Below are positions 25,698-34,679 of a stretch of 64,000 nt of DNA, piece by piece. Both the position numbers and the translations under genes were made by a program. The stretch comes from Roseiarcus sp963783175 (lineage in GTDB: Bacteria > Pseudomonadota > Alphaproteobacteria > Rhizobiales > Beijerinckiaceae): NCBI GenBank assembly GCA_963783175.1, contig CAWANG010000037.1:310001-374000 (forward strand), in the 5' to 3' direction. Each line of letters starts with the position of its first letter. The first letter of the stretch is position 1. The notes under the pieces were generated by a model that was given only the letters and a program-made list of their open reading frames with translations, searched no databases and was not told the origin of the DNA.

Positions 25698-26915
25698 TCA
25701 CGCCTGCTTCTTGAGCTTCACCACATTGTGCAGGGTCGCGTCGGCGGTTTCGAAGAAGCGCCTGACCCCGCGCGCGGCCTGGCGGATGCGCTGCTCGTTC
25801 TCGACCAAAGCGAGGCGGACGAAATCGTCGCCGTGCTCGCCGAAGCCGATCCCCGGCGCGACCGCGACGTCCGCCTTCTCGATCAGGAGCTTCGAGAATT
25901 CGAGGCTGCCGAGATGGCGGAAGCGCTCCGGAACCGGCGTCCAGGCGAACATCGAGGCGCTCGGCTTTTCGATCGGCCAGCCGGCGGCGGCGAAGCTCTC
26001 GATCATCACGTCGCGGCGGCGCTTGTAGGTCGCGCGCATCTCGCGCACGCAATCGTCGGGACCGTTGAGCGCGGCGGCGGCGGCGACCTGGATCGGCGTA
26101 TAGGCGCCGTAGTCGAGATAGGACTTGACCCGGGCGAGCGCCGCCAGAAGCCGCTCGTTGCCGACCGCGAACCCGATCCGCCAGCCGGCCATCGAATAGG
26201 TCTTCGACATCGAGGTGAACTCGACCGCGACCTCGAAGGCGCCGGGCGCTTCGAGGATCGATGGCGGCGGCTCACCGTCGAAATAGACCTCGGCGTAGGC
26301 GAGGTCGGAGAGGACAAAGATCTCGTGCTTCTTCGCGAACAGCACCAGGTCCTTGTAGAAGTCGAGCGAGGCGACCATCGCCGTCGGGTTGGACGGATAG
26401 CAGACGACGACCGCGATCGGCTTCGGGATCGAATGCATGATCGCGCGCTCGACCGCGGCGAAGAACTCGGGGCCCGGCTCCGCCGGCGCCGAGCGGATGA
26501 CGCCGCCGGCCATCAGGAAGCCGAAGGCGTGGATCGGATAGGAGGGGTTCGGAACCAGCACCACGTCGCCCGGCGCAGTGATCGCCTGGGCCATGTTGGC
26601 GAAGCCTTCCTTCGAGCCGAGGGTGGCGACGACCTGGGTCTCCGGATCGAGCTTGACGCCGAACCGACGCGCGTAATAGCCCGCCTGGGCGCGGCGCAGG
26701 CCGGCGATGCCCTTCGAGGCGGAATAACGGTCGGTGCGCGGCTTGCCGACCGTTTCGATCAGCTTGTCGATCACGTGCTTGGGCGCGGGCAGGTCGGGGT
26801 TGCCCATCCCGAGATCGACGATGTCGGCGCCGCCGGCCCGGGCCTTGGCCTTGAGCTTGTTGACCTGCTCGAAGACATAAGGCGGCAGGCGCCGCACCCG
26901 GTGAAAGTCGCTCAT
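25698..26915 (-). CDS. Class I/II aminotransferase, AlaC/LL-DAP aminotransferase-like
   Basis: The product is 405 aa from ATG 26915 ('MSDFHRVRRLPPYVFEQVN'), the usual start of AlaC-type transaminases. The PLP-binding Lys is in 'SMSKTYSMAGWRIGF', with 'YPSNPTAMVASLDFYKDLV' and 'VPNPSYPIHAFGFLMAGG' upstream and 'FVRLALVENEQRIRQAARG' at the C-terminus. AlaC interconverts pyruvate + glutamate and alanine + 2-oxoglutarate; the same subfamily includes LL-diaminopimelate aminotransferases. Alanine formation is the better guess for an alphaproteobacterium. Cytoplasmic, PLP-dependent. Confidence 0.87.
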   Translation of the reverse strand: MSDFHRVRRLPPYVFEQVNKLKAKARAGGADIVDLGMGNPDLPAPKHVIDKLIETVGKPRTDRYSASKGIAGLRRAQAGYYARRFGVKLDPETQVVATLGSKEGFANMAQAITAPGDVVLVPNPSYPIHAFGFLMAGGVIRSAPAEPGPEFFAAVERAIMHSIPKPIAVVVCYPSNPTAMVASLDFYKDLVLFAKKHEIFVLSDLAYAEVYFDGEPPPSILEAPGAFEVAVEFTSMSKTYSMAGWRIGFAVGNERLLAALARVKSYLDYGAYTPIQVAAAAALNGPDDCVREMRATYKRRRDVMIESFAAAGWPIEKPSASMFAWTPVPERFRHLGSLEFSKLLIEKADVAVAPGIGFGEHGDDFVRLALVENEQRIRQAARGVRRFFETADATLHNVVKLKKQA

Positions 26916-27011
26916 TTCAGCAATTCGCCCTTGGATCGTTTCCCGCTTCGCCGACTCTTGCGCCGATGCTCTGTTAGCATCGGAAGCCAACCTGCCGCAA
27001 ACGGGATATGC

Positions 27012-27452
27012 CTATTGCTTTGCGTCTTGCTTGGCGTCGGGAGCGGTGGTCTTCGGCTTTTTCTTGGCCGCTTCCTCGTCCGCAAGCGCCTTGACGGCCG
27101 GCGGGTAGGCTTGCCTCAGCGCGTCATGCTTCTTCTGGAGGGAGTCGAGGTCGCTCTTCACCGCCTTGAGGTCGACATCCTTCAAGGCCGGCAGCGCCGG
27201 CTCGGGCGGCGGCTGAAAGACTGGAATGAAGTCGGGATCGCTAGCGGGCCGCGACTTGACGACGAAATCGGCCGGCGGCGCGACGTCGGTCGCAAAACCC
27301 AGGAGCTTCGCCCCCTGCTTGAAGATATTGTCCTGCTCCTGCGCCTTACCGGCATGGGCGGAAGCGGCGAACGCGGCAAGCGCGATGCACCCTGCCGCCG
27401 CGGTTCGCCTGGCCCCCAGTCCGTCGCGCCGCGCCCGAATCGTGCAAAACAT
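27012..27452 (-). CDS. Exported hypothetical protein, 146 aa
   Basis: ATG 27452 has GGAAAG upstream; the frame remains open to 28097 but that part is antisense to phaC. A signal peptide is visible ('TAAAGCIALAAFAASAHAG'). The mature part includes 'FKQGAKLLGFATDVAPPADFV', a Pro-rich stretch, a coiled-coil-like helix 'DLKAVKSDLDSLQKKHDALRQ' and a Lys-rich tail ending 'DAKQDAKQ'. I do not recognise a family. It is divergent from phaC across a ~100-bp region. Confidence 0.7.
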   Translation of the reverse strand: MFCTIRARRDGLGARRTAAAGCIALAAFAASAHAGKAQEQDNIFKQGAKLLGFATDVAPPADFVVKSRPASDPDFIPVFQPPPEPALPALKDVDLKAVKSDLDSLQKKHDALRQAYPPAVKALADEEAAKKKPKTTAPDAKQDAKQ

Positions 27453-27555
27453 TTTTCTTTCCGAAAGTCGTGATGGCGTCCCCGACGCGTAGTGACCTAT
27501 TATGACCAAAACGGGACCGGGCCTCACGCCCGGAAGCGACAGGAAACGCTTTTCC

Positions 27556-29805
27556 ATGGCCAAGACCAGTCCGAGCAAGCAGAGGGCGTCCGCGACAACC
27601 GAGCCGACAAACCCCGCCCCCCCAAGCCGGTCCGCGAGCCGGGTCAAAGGCCGGCCGGCGGCCGAAGCGTCTCGCCCGTTGCTCGAGGCCAAGGCGCCTC
27701 CGGCGCAGGCCCCCCGGCGACGCGGCAAGGCGGCGGCCGAGGCCGCGGAAGCGCCGGAGCCGGCGGCCTCGCCCCGGATCGCGAAGGACAAGGCGCCCGC
27801 GCCCCGGCAGGCCGAGCGGCGGCAGCGAAGCGAGATCCAAACCGCGCCCGCTCCGGCGGAGCCTCTCGAGTCCGCCGCTCCGGCGCAGGCCGAGGCGGCG
27901 CCAGTCGACAAGAGGGCGTCAGCCTCCTCGGCGCGGCCAGAGCCAGCGAACGACGCCAAGCCGCTCCGCGCGGCGCCCGCCGCGGGGGCTCCCGCCCGCG
28001 CCCTTGCCGAACCGCCAGGCGAAGGGGCCCCGCCTCCGGCGCCCGACGTCGATGCGCTCGCCCAAAACATCGCCCAGGCGATCGAGCAGGGCTTCAAGGT
28101 GCTCGCCGCTTATCTGCGGCCGCGGGAGAGCGGCGAGATCAAGACCACCATCGCCGACGATATCGGCGAGATGGTGCGATCGATCGGCCGGGTGGCCGAA
28201 TATTACATGGCCGAGCCCCAGCGGGCGTTGGCGGCGCAAGCAGCGCTGACGACCCAGTTCGCCGATCTCTGGGCGGCGACGCTACATCGGCTGCAGGGCG
28301 AGAAGGCCGAGCCCATCGCTCCTCCCGACGCCTCGGACAAGCGCTTCGCCGACGCCGCCTGGCGCGACAATCCGTATTTCGATTTCATCAAGCAGGCTTA
28401 CGTCCTGACCACGCGCTGGGCGGACGATCTGGTCAAGCACGCCGACGAGCTCGAGCCGCACGATCGAGACAAGGCGCAATTCTACCTGCGCCAGGTCACG
28501 GCGGCGCTGTCGCCTTCGAACTTCGTCGCCACCAATCCCGAGCTCATGCGCACGACGCTCGCAGAGAGCGGCGAGAATCTGGTGCGGGGCCTGAAAATGT
28601 TGGCCGAGGACATCCAGGCCGGCCACGGAAACTTACGCATTCGCCAAGTCGACGCGCGCGCCTTCAAACTCGGCGTCAATATGGCGACGACGCCCGGCAA
28701 GGTGATCTTCCGCAACATGCTGATGGAGCTGATCCAGTACGAGCCGGCCACGCCCGAAGTCTTTAGGCGCCCGCTCCTCATCGTACCGCCGTGGATCAAC
28801 AAGTTTTACATCCTCGACCTCAATCCCGAGAAGTCCTTCGTCCGCTGGGCCGCAGCGCAGGGGCTCACGGTCTTCGTCATCTCCTGGGTCAATCCCGACG
28901 AGCGCCACGCCGACAAGGATTTCGACAGCTACATGCGCGAGGGGATCCTCGCCGCGCTCGAGGCAATCGAACAGGCGACGGGCGAGCGCGAGGTCACGGC
29001 GATCGGCTATTGCGTCGGCGGGACGCTGCTGGCGGCGACGCTCGCCTATATGGCCGCCGTCGGCGACAAGCGCGTTAAAAGCGTGACTTTCTTCACCGCG
29101 CTGGTCGACTTCACCGAGGCCGGCGACCTCAAGGTGTTCGTCGACGCCGAGCAGCTCAAGGCGGTCGAGGAACGGATGGCCGAACATGGCTATCTCGAGG
29201 GCTCGAGCATGGCCAACGCCTTCAACATGCTCAGGCCCAACGAGCTCATCTGGTCCTATTACGTCAATAACTACCTCAAGGGCAAAGAGCCGATGCCCTT
29301 CGACCTCCTGGTCTGGAATTCCGATTCGACCCGGATGCCGGCGGCCAACCATAACTTCTATCTGCGTCACTGCTATCTGCAGAACGATCTCTCGAACGGC
29401 CGCATGGTGCTCAGCGGCGTGACGCTCGATTTGAAGAAGGTGACGATCCCGATTTACGAGCTGGCGTCGCGCGAGGATCACATCGCGCCGGCCAAGGGCG
29501 TGTTCAGGGGCGCCAAAGCCTTTGGCGGTCCGGTGCGCTTCGTCCTCGCGGGCTCGGGCCATATCGCGGGCGTCGTCAACCCGCCCGGCAAGCCGAAATA
29601 TCAGCATTGGACCGGTGGGCCGCCTGAGGGCGATTTCCAAGCTTGGGTCGCCGCCGCAAAGGAGACCCCCGGCTCCTGGTGGCCCGACTGGCTGGCATGG
29701 GTCGCCGCCCAGGCGCCGGAAAAAGTCCCCGCCCGCAAGCCCGGCGAAGGCAAGCTCAAAGCGCTCGCCGACGCGCCGGGGGAGTACGTACGGATGAAGG
29801 CCTGA
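27556..29805 (+). CDS. phaC: Class I poly(3-hydroxyalkanoate) synthase with long N-terminal extension
   Basis: The product is 749 aa from ATG 27556, with AGGAAA about 10 nt upstream; ATG 27502 would add 18 aa. It polymerises (R)-3-hydroxyacyl-CoA on PHA granules. The lipase-like box is 'GYCVGG', with the catalytic Cys486; the Asp is in 'SREDHIAP' and the His in 'GSGHIAGVVNPP'. Class I synthases are usually ~590 aa. Here the first ~160 residues are an Ala/Pro/Lys/Glu-rich, probably disordered extension. No phaAB, phasin or phaR gene is visible, although the exported protein divergent at 27452 is adjacent. Confidence 0.92.
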   Translation: MAKTSPSKQRASATTEPTNPAPPSRSASRVKGRPAAEASRPLLEAKAPPAQAPRRRGKAAAEAAEAPEPAASPRIAKDKAPAPRQAERRQRSEIQTAPAPAEPLESAAPAQAEAAPVDKRASASSARPEPANDAKPLRAAPAAGAPARALAEPPGEGAPPPAPDVDALAQNIAQAIEQGFKVLAAYLRPRESGEIKTTIADDIGEMVRSIGRVAEYYMAEPQRALAAQAALTTQFADLWAATLHRLQGEKAEPIAPPDASDKRFADAAWRDNPYFDFIKQAYVLTTRWADDLVKHADELEPHDRDKAQFYLRQVTAALSPSNFVATNPELMRTTLAESGENLVRGLKMLAEDIQAGHGNLRIRQVDARAFKLGVNMATTPGKVIFRNMLMELIQYEPATPEVFRRPLLIVPPWINKFYILDLNPEKSFVRWAAAQGLTVFVISWVNPDERHADKDFDSYMREGILAALEAIEQATGEREVTAIGYCVGGTLLAATLAYMAAVGDKRVKSVTFFTALVDFTEAGDLKVFVDAEQLKAVEERMAEHGYLEGSSMANAFNMLRPNELIWSYYVNNYLKGKEPMPFDLLVWNSDSTRMPAANHNFYLRHCYLQNDLSNGRMVLSGVTLDLKKVTIPIYELASREDHIAPAKGVFRGAKAFGGPVRFVLAGSGHIAGVVNPPGKPKYQHWTGGPPEGDFQAWVAAAKETPGSWWPDWLAWVAAQAPEKVPARKPGEGKLKALADAPGEYVRMKA

Positions 29806-29936
29806 GCCACGGCTGACCACGCAGAATCTGGCATTGAAGGCTGCTGCAAGCCCGGTCGCGACGATGGTCCGGCGTTTACAGCGAAGTATTGGGGTGATTA
29901 AATGTATTTCGTTGCGCCGATCGTGAGGTTTCGTCT

Positions 29937-31110
29937 TTGACGACCGCGCCTGTCCCCGCTCCGCCCCCGCGAGAGCCTTGGACCCGATGGATTGTACGTC
30001 GGCTTCTCGCGGCCGTATTTCAGATTGCGCTCGTCGCGGCCGCGGTTGTCGGGACCCTGTATCTCGTCGGCCACCGCTTTCAGCCCGACCCCGGCAAGAA
30101 CACAAGTCTCGAAGAGCAGTGGGACAGTACGATCCGGCGTCTCGGGCTCGGCATCGAGCCTGTCTATCCGCCGCAGGAGGACATCGCGGTTGGCGACGTC
30201 TTCGCCACGGTCGTCGATACCGGGCACACCCCTTACGCGGCGTTGGAACAGCTGTCGGATTTTTTCAGCGGCAAATCGGTGAAGCTCGGGCACGCCGAGG
30301 TCTCGAAGATGCTTGACGACGCCTACCAGGCGATGCCGCTCTTTCCCGACGCTCAGCGTGCGAGCCAATGCGCAGGCTCCGGCGCCGAGCGGAGCGACCC
30401 CGGTTTCCCTGTTTGGCCAGCACGCGGAACGCACTGAACTGCCGCGGGCGGCTTTTCCCGGTTTGACGATCGCCAGCGACGGCAGCGCGGCGACAGGGCT
30501 TACCGGAGCTCCCGGCTGGTTCAACTTCGGGGCCTCGCGCGCCGCCTCGCAGAAGCTCGTGCTCGGCGTTGTTGAGACTTACGGCGTCGATGCCGTCGCC
30601 GGGGAGAAGGCGCTGAGCGACTTCTGCACCGCCGACGCGACCCGCGACCTTTGCACGGAAGCGGTCGCGCGCAAGTACCTCCGATACCTGCTGGGCGACC
30701 GCATCCTCGCAAAGCATTTCGATCGCGACACTCAGGCGTTCCAGTACGACCTGACGATCCAGGTCATCATGGTCTACCGGATCTATCTCGCGCGCGAGAT
30801 TCTCGAACAGTGGAGTTCGCTTGTCAGCGAAGGCGGCGGCGCGGAGGCGGCGCTTGCCAGCGAGGGCGAAGCTGGCAAGCCCGCCGCCGATCAGCCAAAG
30901 CCGGCGGGGGACGCCTCGAATCCGCTGGAACAACGCCTCGAGGCGGTCGAACGGCAATTGAGCAATGCCAATCAGGGCGGCTCCGCTGTTTATCGCTCGT
31001 CCGCAGGGACCGACATCCTGCTCGATCAGAAGTTTCCTCGGCCGGTGGCGATCGGCTACCGCAGCGTAACCCACGATTTCGCGGCCGGCGCCGCGACCGC
31101 CGGCCCCTGA
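29937..31110 (+). CDS. Membrane-anchored hypothetical protein, frameshifted at ~30355
   Basis: From TTG 29937 there is an N-terminal Pro-rich leader and one transmembrane helix ('LLAAVFQIALVAAAVVGTLYLVG'), then an exported domain ('QWDSTIRRLGLGIEPVYPPQ'). Dropping A30355 joins it to the frame carrying 'VRANAQAPAPSG...', 'LVLGVVETYGVDAVAGEKALSDFC' and 'IIMVYRIYLAREILEQWSSL', ending at 31110. Total is ~390 aa. No family is recognised. It is followed 15 bp later by a small gene with a signal anchor, likely the same transcript. A role in the envelope is the only inference I can make. Confidence 0.65.
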
Positions 31111-31125
31111 ATCGAGGCAAGGTCA

Positions 31126-31525
31126 ATGAGGATTTGGCATCGTGTCGCGCTCGGGCTGGCGCTGCTCGTCGGACTGAGCGGGGCGGCGGTAGAACTCTCC
31201 TCCGCCGGACAGCGCGAACCGCTACACCGTCTTCATTCATTCCGGCGGCTGGAAACAAGGCGACGGCGACGAGAAGGTTGTCACGCCGGTCGTGAGCGCG
31301 CTTGCTCAGCGAGGCTACGTGGTCAGGCCTCCGGACAACCAGCGCGACGAGGCCGGCGGCGCCGGCGTCGACTATTTCGCCGAATCGGACGACAAAATCG
31401 CGCAGGATATCGCGAACGTCGTCAACGACGTTCTTTACAAGAGCGAGCCCAAGGTTAAACCGCGCTATCAGCGCATCCGAAACCCAACAGGGTATATCGG
31501 CGTCTGGCTCTACAGCGAGCACTGA
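31126..31525 (+). CDS. Small exported protein, LytR_C-like, frameshifted near 31216
   Basis: The first frame gives a signal sequence ('WHRVALGLALLVGLSGAAVEL'). After removal of one base near 31216 the second frame reads 'NRYTVFIHSGGWKQGDGDE', 'ALAQRGYVVRPPDNQ', 'GVDYFAESDDKIAQDIANVVN'. Together they make ~132 aa. The beta-alpha-beta pattern with a 'GY.VR' strand and a 'VDYF' strand followed by a helix resembles the LytR C-terminal/SPOR-like fold, but this is by eye. It is probably periplasmic and co-transcribed with 29937-31110. Confidence 0.55.
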
Positions 31526-31572
31526 GGCGATGAATCTTTGCATATAACTCGCCCCGAAGGAACTTCGCGCCC

Positions 31573-32608
31573 ATGAACAAGCCGTCCCGCATGGTCGAAT
31601 CCCACCGGCTGGATCTCGCCCAGCGTCCGCGCCGCAACCGCAAGGCGGAATGGGCGCGGCGGCTGGTCGCGGAGCATGTGCTGACGACCAGCGACCTCAT
31701 CTGGCCGCTCTTCCTCATCGACGGCGAGAAGCGGCGCGTTCCGGTCGCCGCGATGCCGGGCGTCGACCGGCTCAGCATCGACGAGGCGGTTCGGGAGGCT
31801 GAGCGGGCGGTCGGGCTCGACATCCCGGCGATCGCGTTCTTCCCCTATACCGAGTCCAATCTCAAGGACGAGCGGGGCAGCGAAGCCTTCAACGACGGCA
31901 ATCTCGTCTGCCAGGCCTGCCGCGCCATCAAGCGCGAATTCCCTCAGATCGGCCTCGTCACCGATGTCGCCCTCGACCCCTATACGAGCCACGGCCACGA
32001 CGGCCTCATCAGGGAGAGCGCGACGGGCGAAATCACGATTCTCAACGACGAGACGGTCGAGGCGCTGGTGCGCCAGGCGCTCATCCAGGCGCGCGCCGGC
32101 GCCGACGTCATCGCGCCCTCCGACATGATGGACGGGCGGGTCGGCGCGATCCGCGAGGCGCTCGACGCCGAAGGCTTCCTCGACGTCCAGATCATGGCCT
32201 ACGCGGCCAAATACGCCTCCGCCTTCTACGGGCCGTTCCGCGACGCGCTGGGCTCGGCGGGAGCGCTCAAGGGCGACAAGCGCACCTATCAGATGGACCC
32301 GGCCAACAGCGACGAGGCGCTTGCGCGAAGTCGAGCTCGACCTCGACGAAGGCGCCGACATGGTGATGGTCAAGCCTGGCATGCCCTATCTCGACATCAT
32401 TCGCCGGGTGAAGGACGAATTCGGCGCGCCGACCTTCGCCTATCAGGTGAGCGGCGAATATTCGATGATCATGGCGGCGGCAGACAACGGCTGGATCGAC
32501 GGCGATAAGGCGATGATGGAAAGCCTCATCGCCTTCAAGCGCGCCGGCGCAGATGGGGTGTTGACATACTTCGCGGCCCGGGCGGCGGAGAAGTTGAAGA
32601 AGGCGTAA
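31573..32608 (+). CDS. hemB: Delta-aminolevulinic acid dehydratase, frameshifted at 32321
   Basis: HemB condenses two 5-aminolevulinates to porphobilinogen in haem synthesis. The metal-site region 'TDVALDPYTSHGHDG' has Asp/Ala in place of the Cys triad, the Mg/K-dependent type usual in alphaproteobacteria. The Schiff-base lysines are in 'AYAAKYASAFYGPF' and 'MVMVKPGMPYLD'. The frame breaks at 'NSDEAL': deleting one T of the TT at 32321-32322 gives 'ALREVELDLDEGADM', which is canonical. Since the enzyme is normally essential and the rest is perfect, a sequencing indel is the likely cause. Full length is ~344 aa. Confidence 0.93.
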
Positions 32609-32681
32609 ATCGAATAGGCCGTGGCTGATATTGGCATCGGACGGCCCCCTTCGTCGGAGCTGCGCGACAGGAGGAATATTT

Positions 32682-33161
32682 ATGGTCCGCAAATTCGCGA
32701 TCGCCGCGGCGCAGTCTGCAGTCATTGTCCTCTCGTCCGCGGCTTTCGCTCAGCAAACCGGGGGTACGGCCGCCGAGGCCAAGGCCATGCTGATGAAGGC
32801 CGTCGCCGCGGTGAAAGCGGATGAGACCAAAGCGCTCGAGTTGATCAACAAGGGAGAAGGCGGATTCCGGGATCGAGACCTCTACGTCTTTTGTGTGAAT
32901 GCCACCGACGGCACGTTCGTTGCAATTGGCAATCCCAACCTCAAGCAAGCGCTCGGCACAGACGTGCGCGCCGCACAGAATTCCACGGGCAAGCTGTTTG
33001 GCGCGGAAATCTACGCGGCGATCCAGAAGCCTGAAGGTCAAATCACTGAAGTCAGCTATGAGGCGCCAAAGCCGAGCGCCGATGATACGCTGGCTGCGAA
33101 GGTAAGCTTCGTAGCCAGGGCTGACAACGATCTCGGCTGCGGCGTCGGCTATTACAAGTAG
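32682..33161 (+). CDS. Exported single-Cache domain protein
   Basis: The product is 159 aa from ATG 32682, which has AGGAGG 7 nt upstream. A signal peptide is clear ('AAAQSAVIVLSSAAFAQQ'). The mature part is a single Cache sensor/ligand-binding fold: 'AKAMLMKAVAAVKADETKALE', 'FRDRDLYVFCVNATDGTFVAIG', 'GAEIYAAIQKPEGQ', 'KVSFVARADNDLGCGVGYYK'. Stand-alone periplasmic Cache proteins are widespread and probably bind small ligands for a partner sensor. No partner is adjacent. Confidence 0.82.
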   Translation: MVRKFAIAAAQSAVIVLSSAAFAQQTGGTAAEAKAMLMKAVAAVKADETKALELINKGEGGFRDRDLYVFCVNATDGTFVAIGNPNLKQALGTDVRAAQNSTGKLFGAEIYAAIQKPEGQITEVSYEAPKPSADDTLAAKVSFVARADNDLGCGVGYYK

Positions 33162-33241
33162 ACGGTTCCGAACCCGGCAATCTCGTGGCGCGCCGAGTTA
33201 CGGCGGCTGCGTTCCTGCCGGACCGCCTATTACATAAATTT

Positions 33242-33490
33242 CTATGTACATTGATTGGCGTCGCTGCAGGCATCGATCCCTGGATTGTTGCAGCTCCAGT
33301 AGCCGGTGCAGCCGGAGGCGGGGCTCCAGATTTGCCATTGATTGCCGTTCGGAGGACAGACCGAGGTATCCGTGTTCTGTCTGTGGACCTCGCATCGAGT
33401 TTTCTGCTCGGCCTTCTGCGCGCTCGCCATCGGCGCAGCGAGCATCCCAAGCGGGAGCAGCAACATGAGCGCAAGAATCAACTTTCGCAT
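33242..33490 (-). CDS. Small exported protein with six cysteines
   Basis: The product is 82 aa from ATG 33490, which has GGAGGGAG upstream. The signal peptide is 'MRKLILALMLLLPLGMLAA' with cleavage near 'MASA-QKAEQ'. The mature ~57 residues contain six Cys ('RCEVH', 'VCPPNGN', 'GCTGYWSC', 'DACSDANQC'), consistent with three disulfides in the periplasm. I do not recognise the family. It is divergent from the exported protein at 33726 across a 235-bp region with no other gene visible. Confidence 0.65.
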   Translation of the reverse strand: MRKLILALMLLLPLGMLAAPMASAQKAEQKTRCEVHRQNTDTSVCPPNGNQWQIWSPASGCTGYWSCNNPGIDACSDANQCT

Positions 33491-33725
33491 TCGACGCTCC
33501 CTCCTTTGAACCGCGTAGCCCATGACAGCCGCGGGATTCGCAAATTTGCCCCAGGCCCTGGCTCGAGGCAAGCAGGGCGCCTCCGACGAAAACGGCTCGG
33601 TCCCATGCGTCGTCTCGCCGCGGTCGCGCCAACGCCGGCCGAGTTGCAGAAACGCAGCATTCAGAACTACCATCCATAATAAGGGAGGACGTCGCTAGAA
33701 CGCGCGACCAAATTGGAGGTGGGCC

Positions 33726-34556
33726 ATGCCGACGGTCGGGAAGCGCCGCGGCGGTCTCTTGTTTTGCGGTCTCGGGCTGGGACTGCGGTTGCTGACTGGC
33801 CAGATCATGCCCTCGGCCTACGGGACCGAGTACGAGGCCTGCAAATTTTTTAGCCAGTTGCCGGACGATTGCGCCGGGGCGGAGCTTCGAAAATTCGATG
33901 GTTTGCGTGACTATCGGTACGAGGAGATCGATCTCTTCGCCAAAGACCCGCTGAAGGGAGTGCTGTACGTCAGCACCTACAACACAACCGGCCAGAACGC
34001 CGGCGAAGACACCCGGAACTCGGCGCCGAAGGCGCTCGCGCAAAGCGTGGACCCGAAGCGGGTCGCGAAACAATATCAGGCGCTTTCGGCCGTGATCAGT
34101 CCGCCCCGCACCTGGACGCTGGACTGGCTCTCGGACAGGGTCGGCGCCGTGAGGAGTTTCGGCGGACTCGACGCGGCGTGGATGGGAAACAGCCTGGCGC
34201 CGAGAGCCGCCGCCACCAACAAGTCCGGCGCAACGGCCTATCACTCCGTGCTGGTGGCGAGATCGGCCGTCGAGGGCTTCAAGAAAGGATCGCAGGTCTA
34301 TCTGCTCGACGACCCCAAGGACAGGACCTGGGTCATGGTGGCCTATACCGACAAGAACAGTCCCGGCTTGACGATCGACAAGCTCGATTCGCTCGGCGAC
34401 GTCCTGAAACTGCCGCAGGGTTGGAAGTTCCGCACCGAGAGGCTCGACAAGGAATTGATCCTGGAGCCCAAAGCCGGCTTCACTCCCGTCATCCAAGACG
34501 ACTTGGAAAACATTTACCATCTTACGGGCCCGAGGCAGAGCAACTTCGTGCCGTGA
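33726..34556 (+). CDS. Exported hypothetical protein, 276 aa
   Basis: The N-terminus is signal-like but Gly-rich ('GGLLFCGLGLGLRLLTGQIM'). The body includes 'EACKFFSQLPDDCAGAEL', 'GVLYVSTYNTTGQN', 'RTWTLDWLSDRVGAVRSF' and 'VYLLDDPKDRTWVMVAYTDKN', and it ends 'IQDDLENIYHLTGPRQSNF'. Such a layout fits a periplasmic or lipid-associated binding protein, but I cannot name a family. Start ATG 33726 has GGAGG about 9 nt upstream (33715-33719). Confidence 0.7.
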   Translation: MPTVGKRRGGLLFCGLGLGLRLLTGQIMPSAYGTEYEACKFFSQLPDDCAGAELRKFDGLRDYRYEEIDLFAKDPLKGVLYVSTYNTTGQNAGEDTRNSAPKALAQSVDPKRVAKQYQALSAVISPPRTWTLDWLSDRVGAVRSFGGLDAAWMGNSLAPRAAATNKSGATAYHSVLVARSAVEGFKKGSQVYLLDDPKDRTWVMVAYTDKNSPGLTIDKLDSLGDVLKLPQGWKFRTERLDKELILEPKAGFTPVIQDDLENIYHLTGPRQSNFVP

Positions 34557-34679
34557 CCTTGGGATTACGCCGCACGACCGCCGCGACTCTGACCTTCGGC
34601 TCGCCTCCAACGCGCGGCCGCATATTGGCCGCAACCCGAGGCCACGGTAGGCTCGTCTCGAACGAAGGGGGTTTCCACG

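Noticed and set aside
25728..27473. 581-codon plus-strand open frame
   Set aside because: Antisense to the aminotransferase and the exported protein; Arg/Glu/Gly-rich with no domain.
27453..28097. Upstream extension of the exported protein gene
   Set aside because: It is antisense to the phaC N-terminal region and low in information; the ATG at 27452 has a signal peptide and ribosome-binding site.
28633..30105. 490-codon minus-strand open frame
   Set aside because: Antisense to phaC, which has a complete catalytic set.
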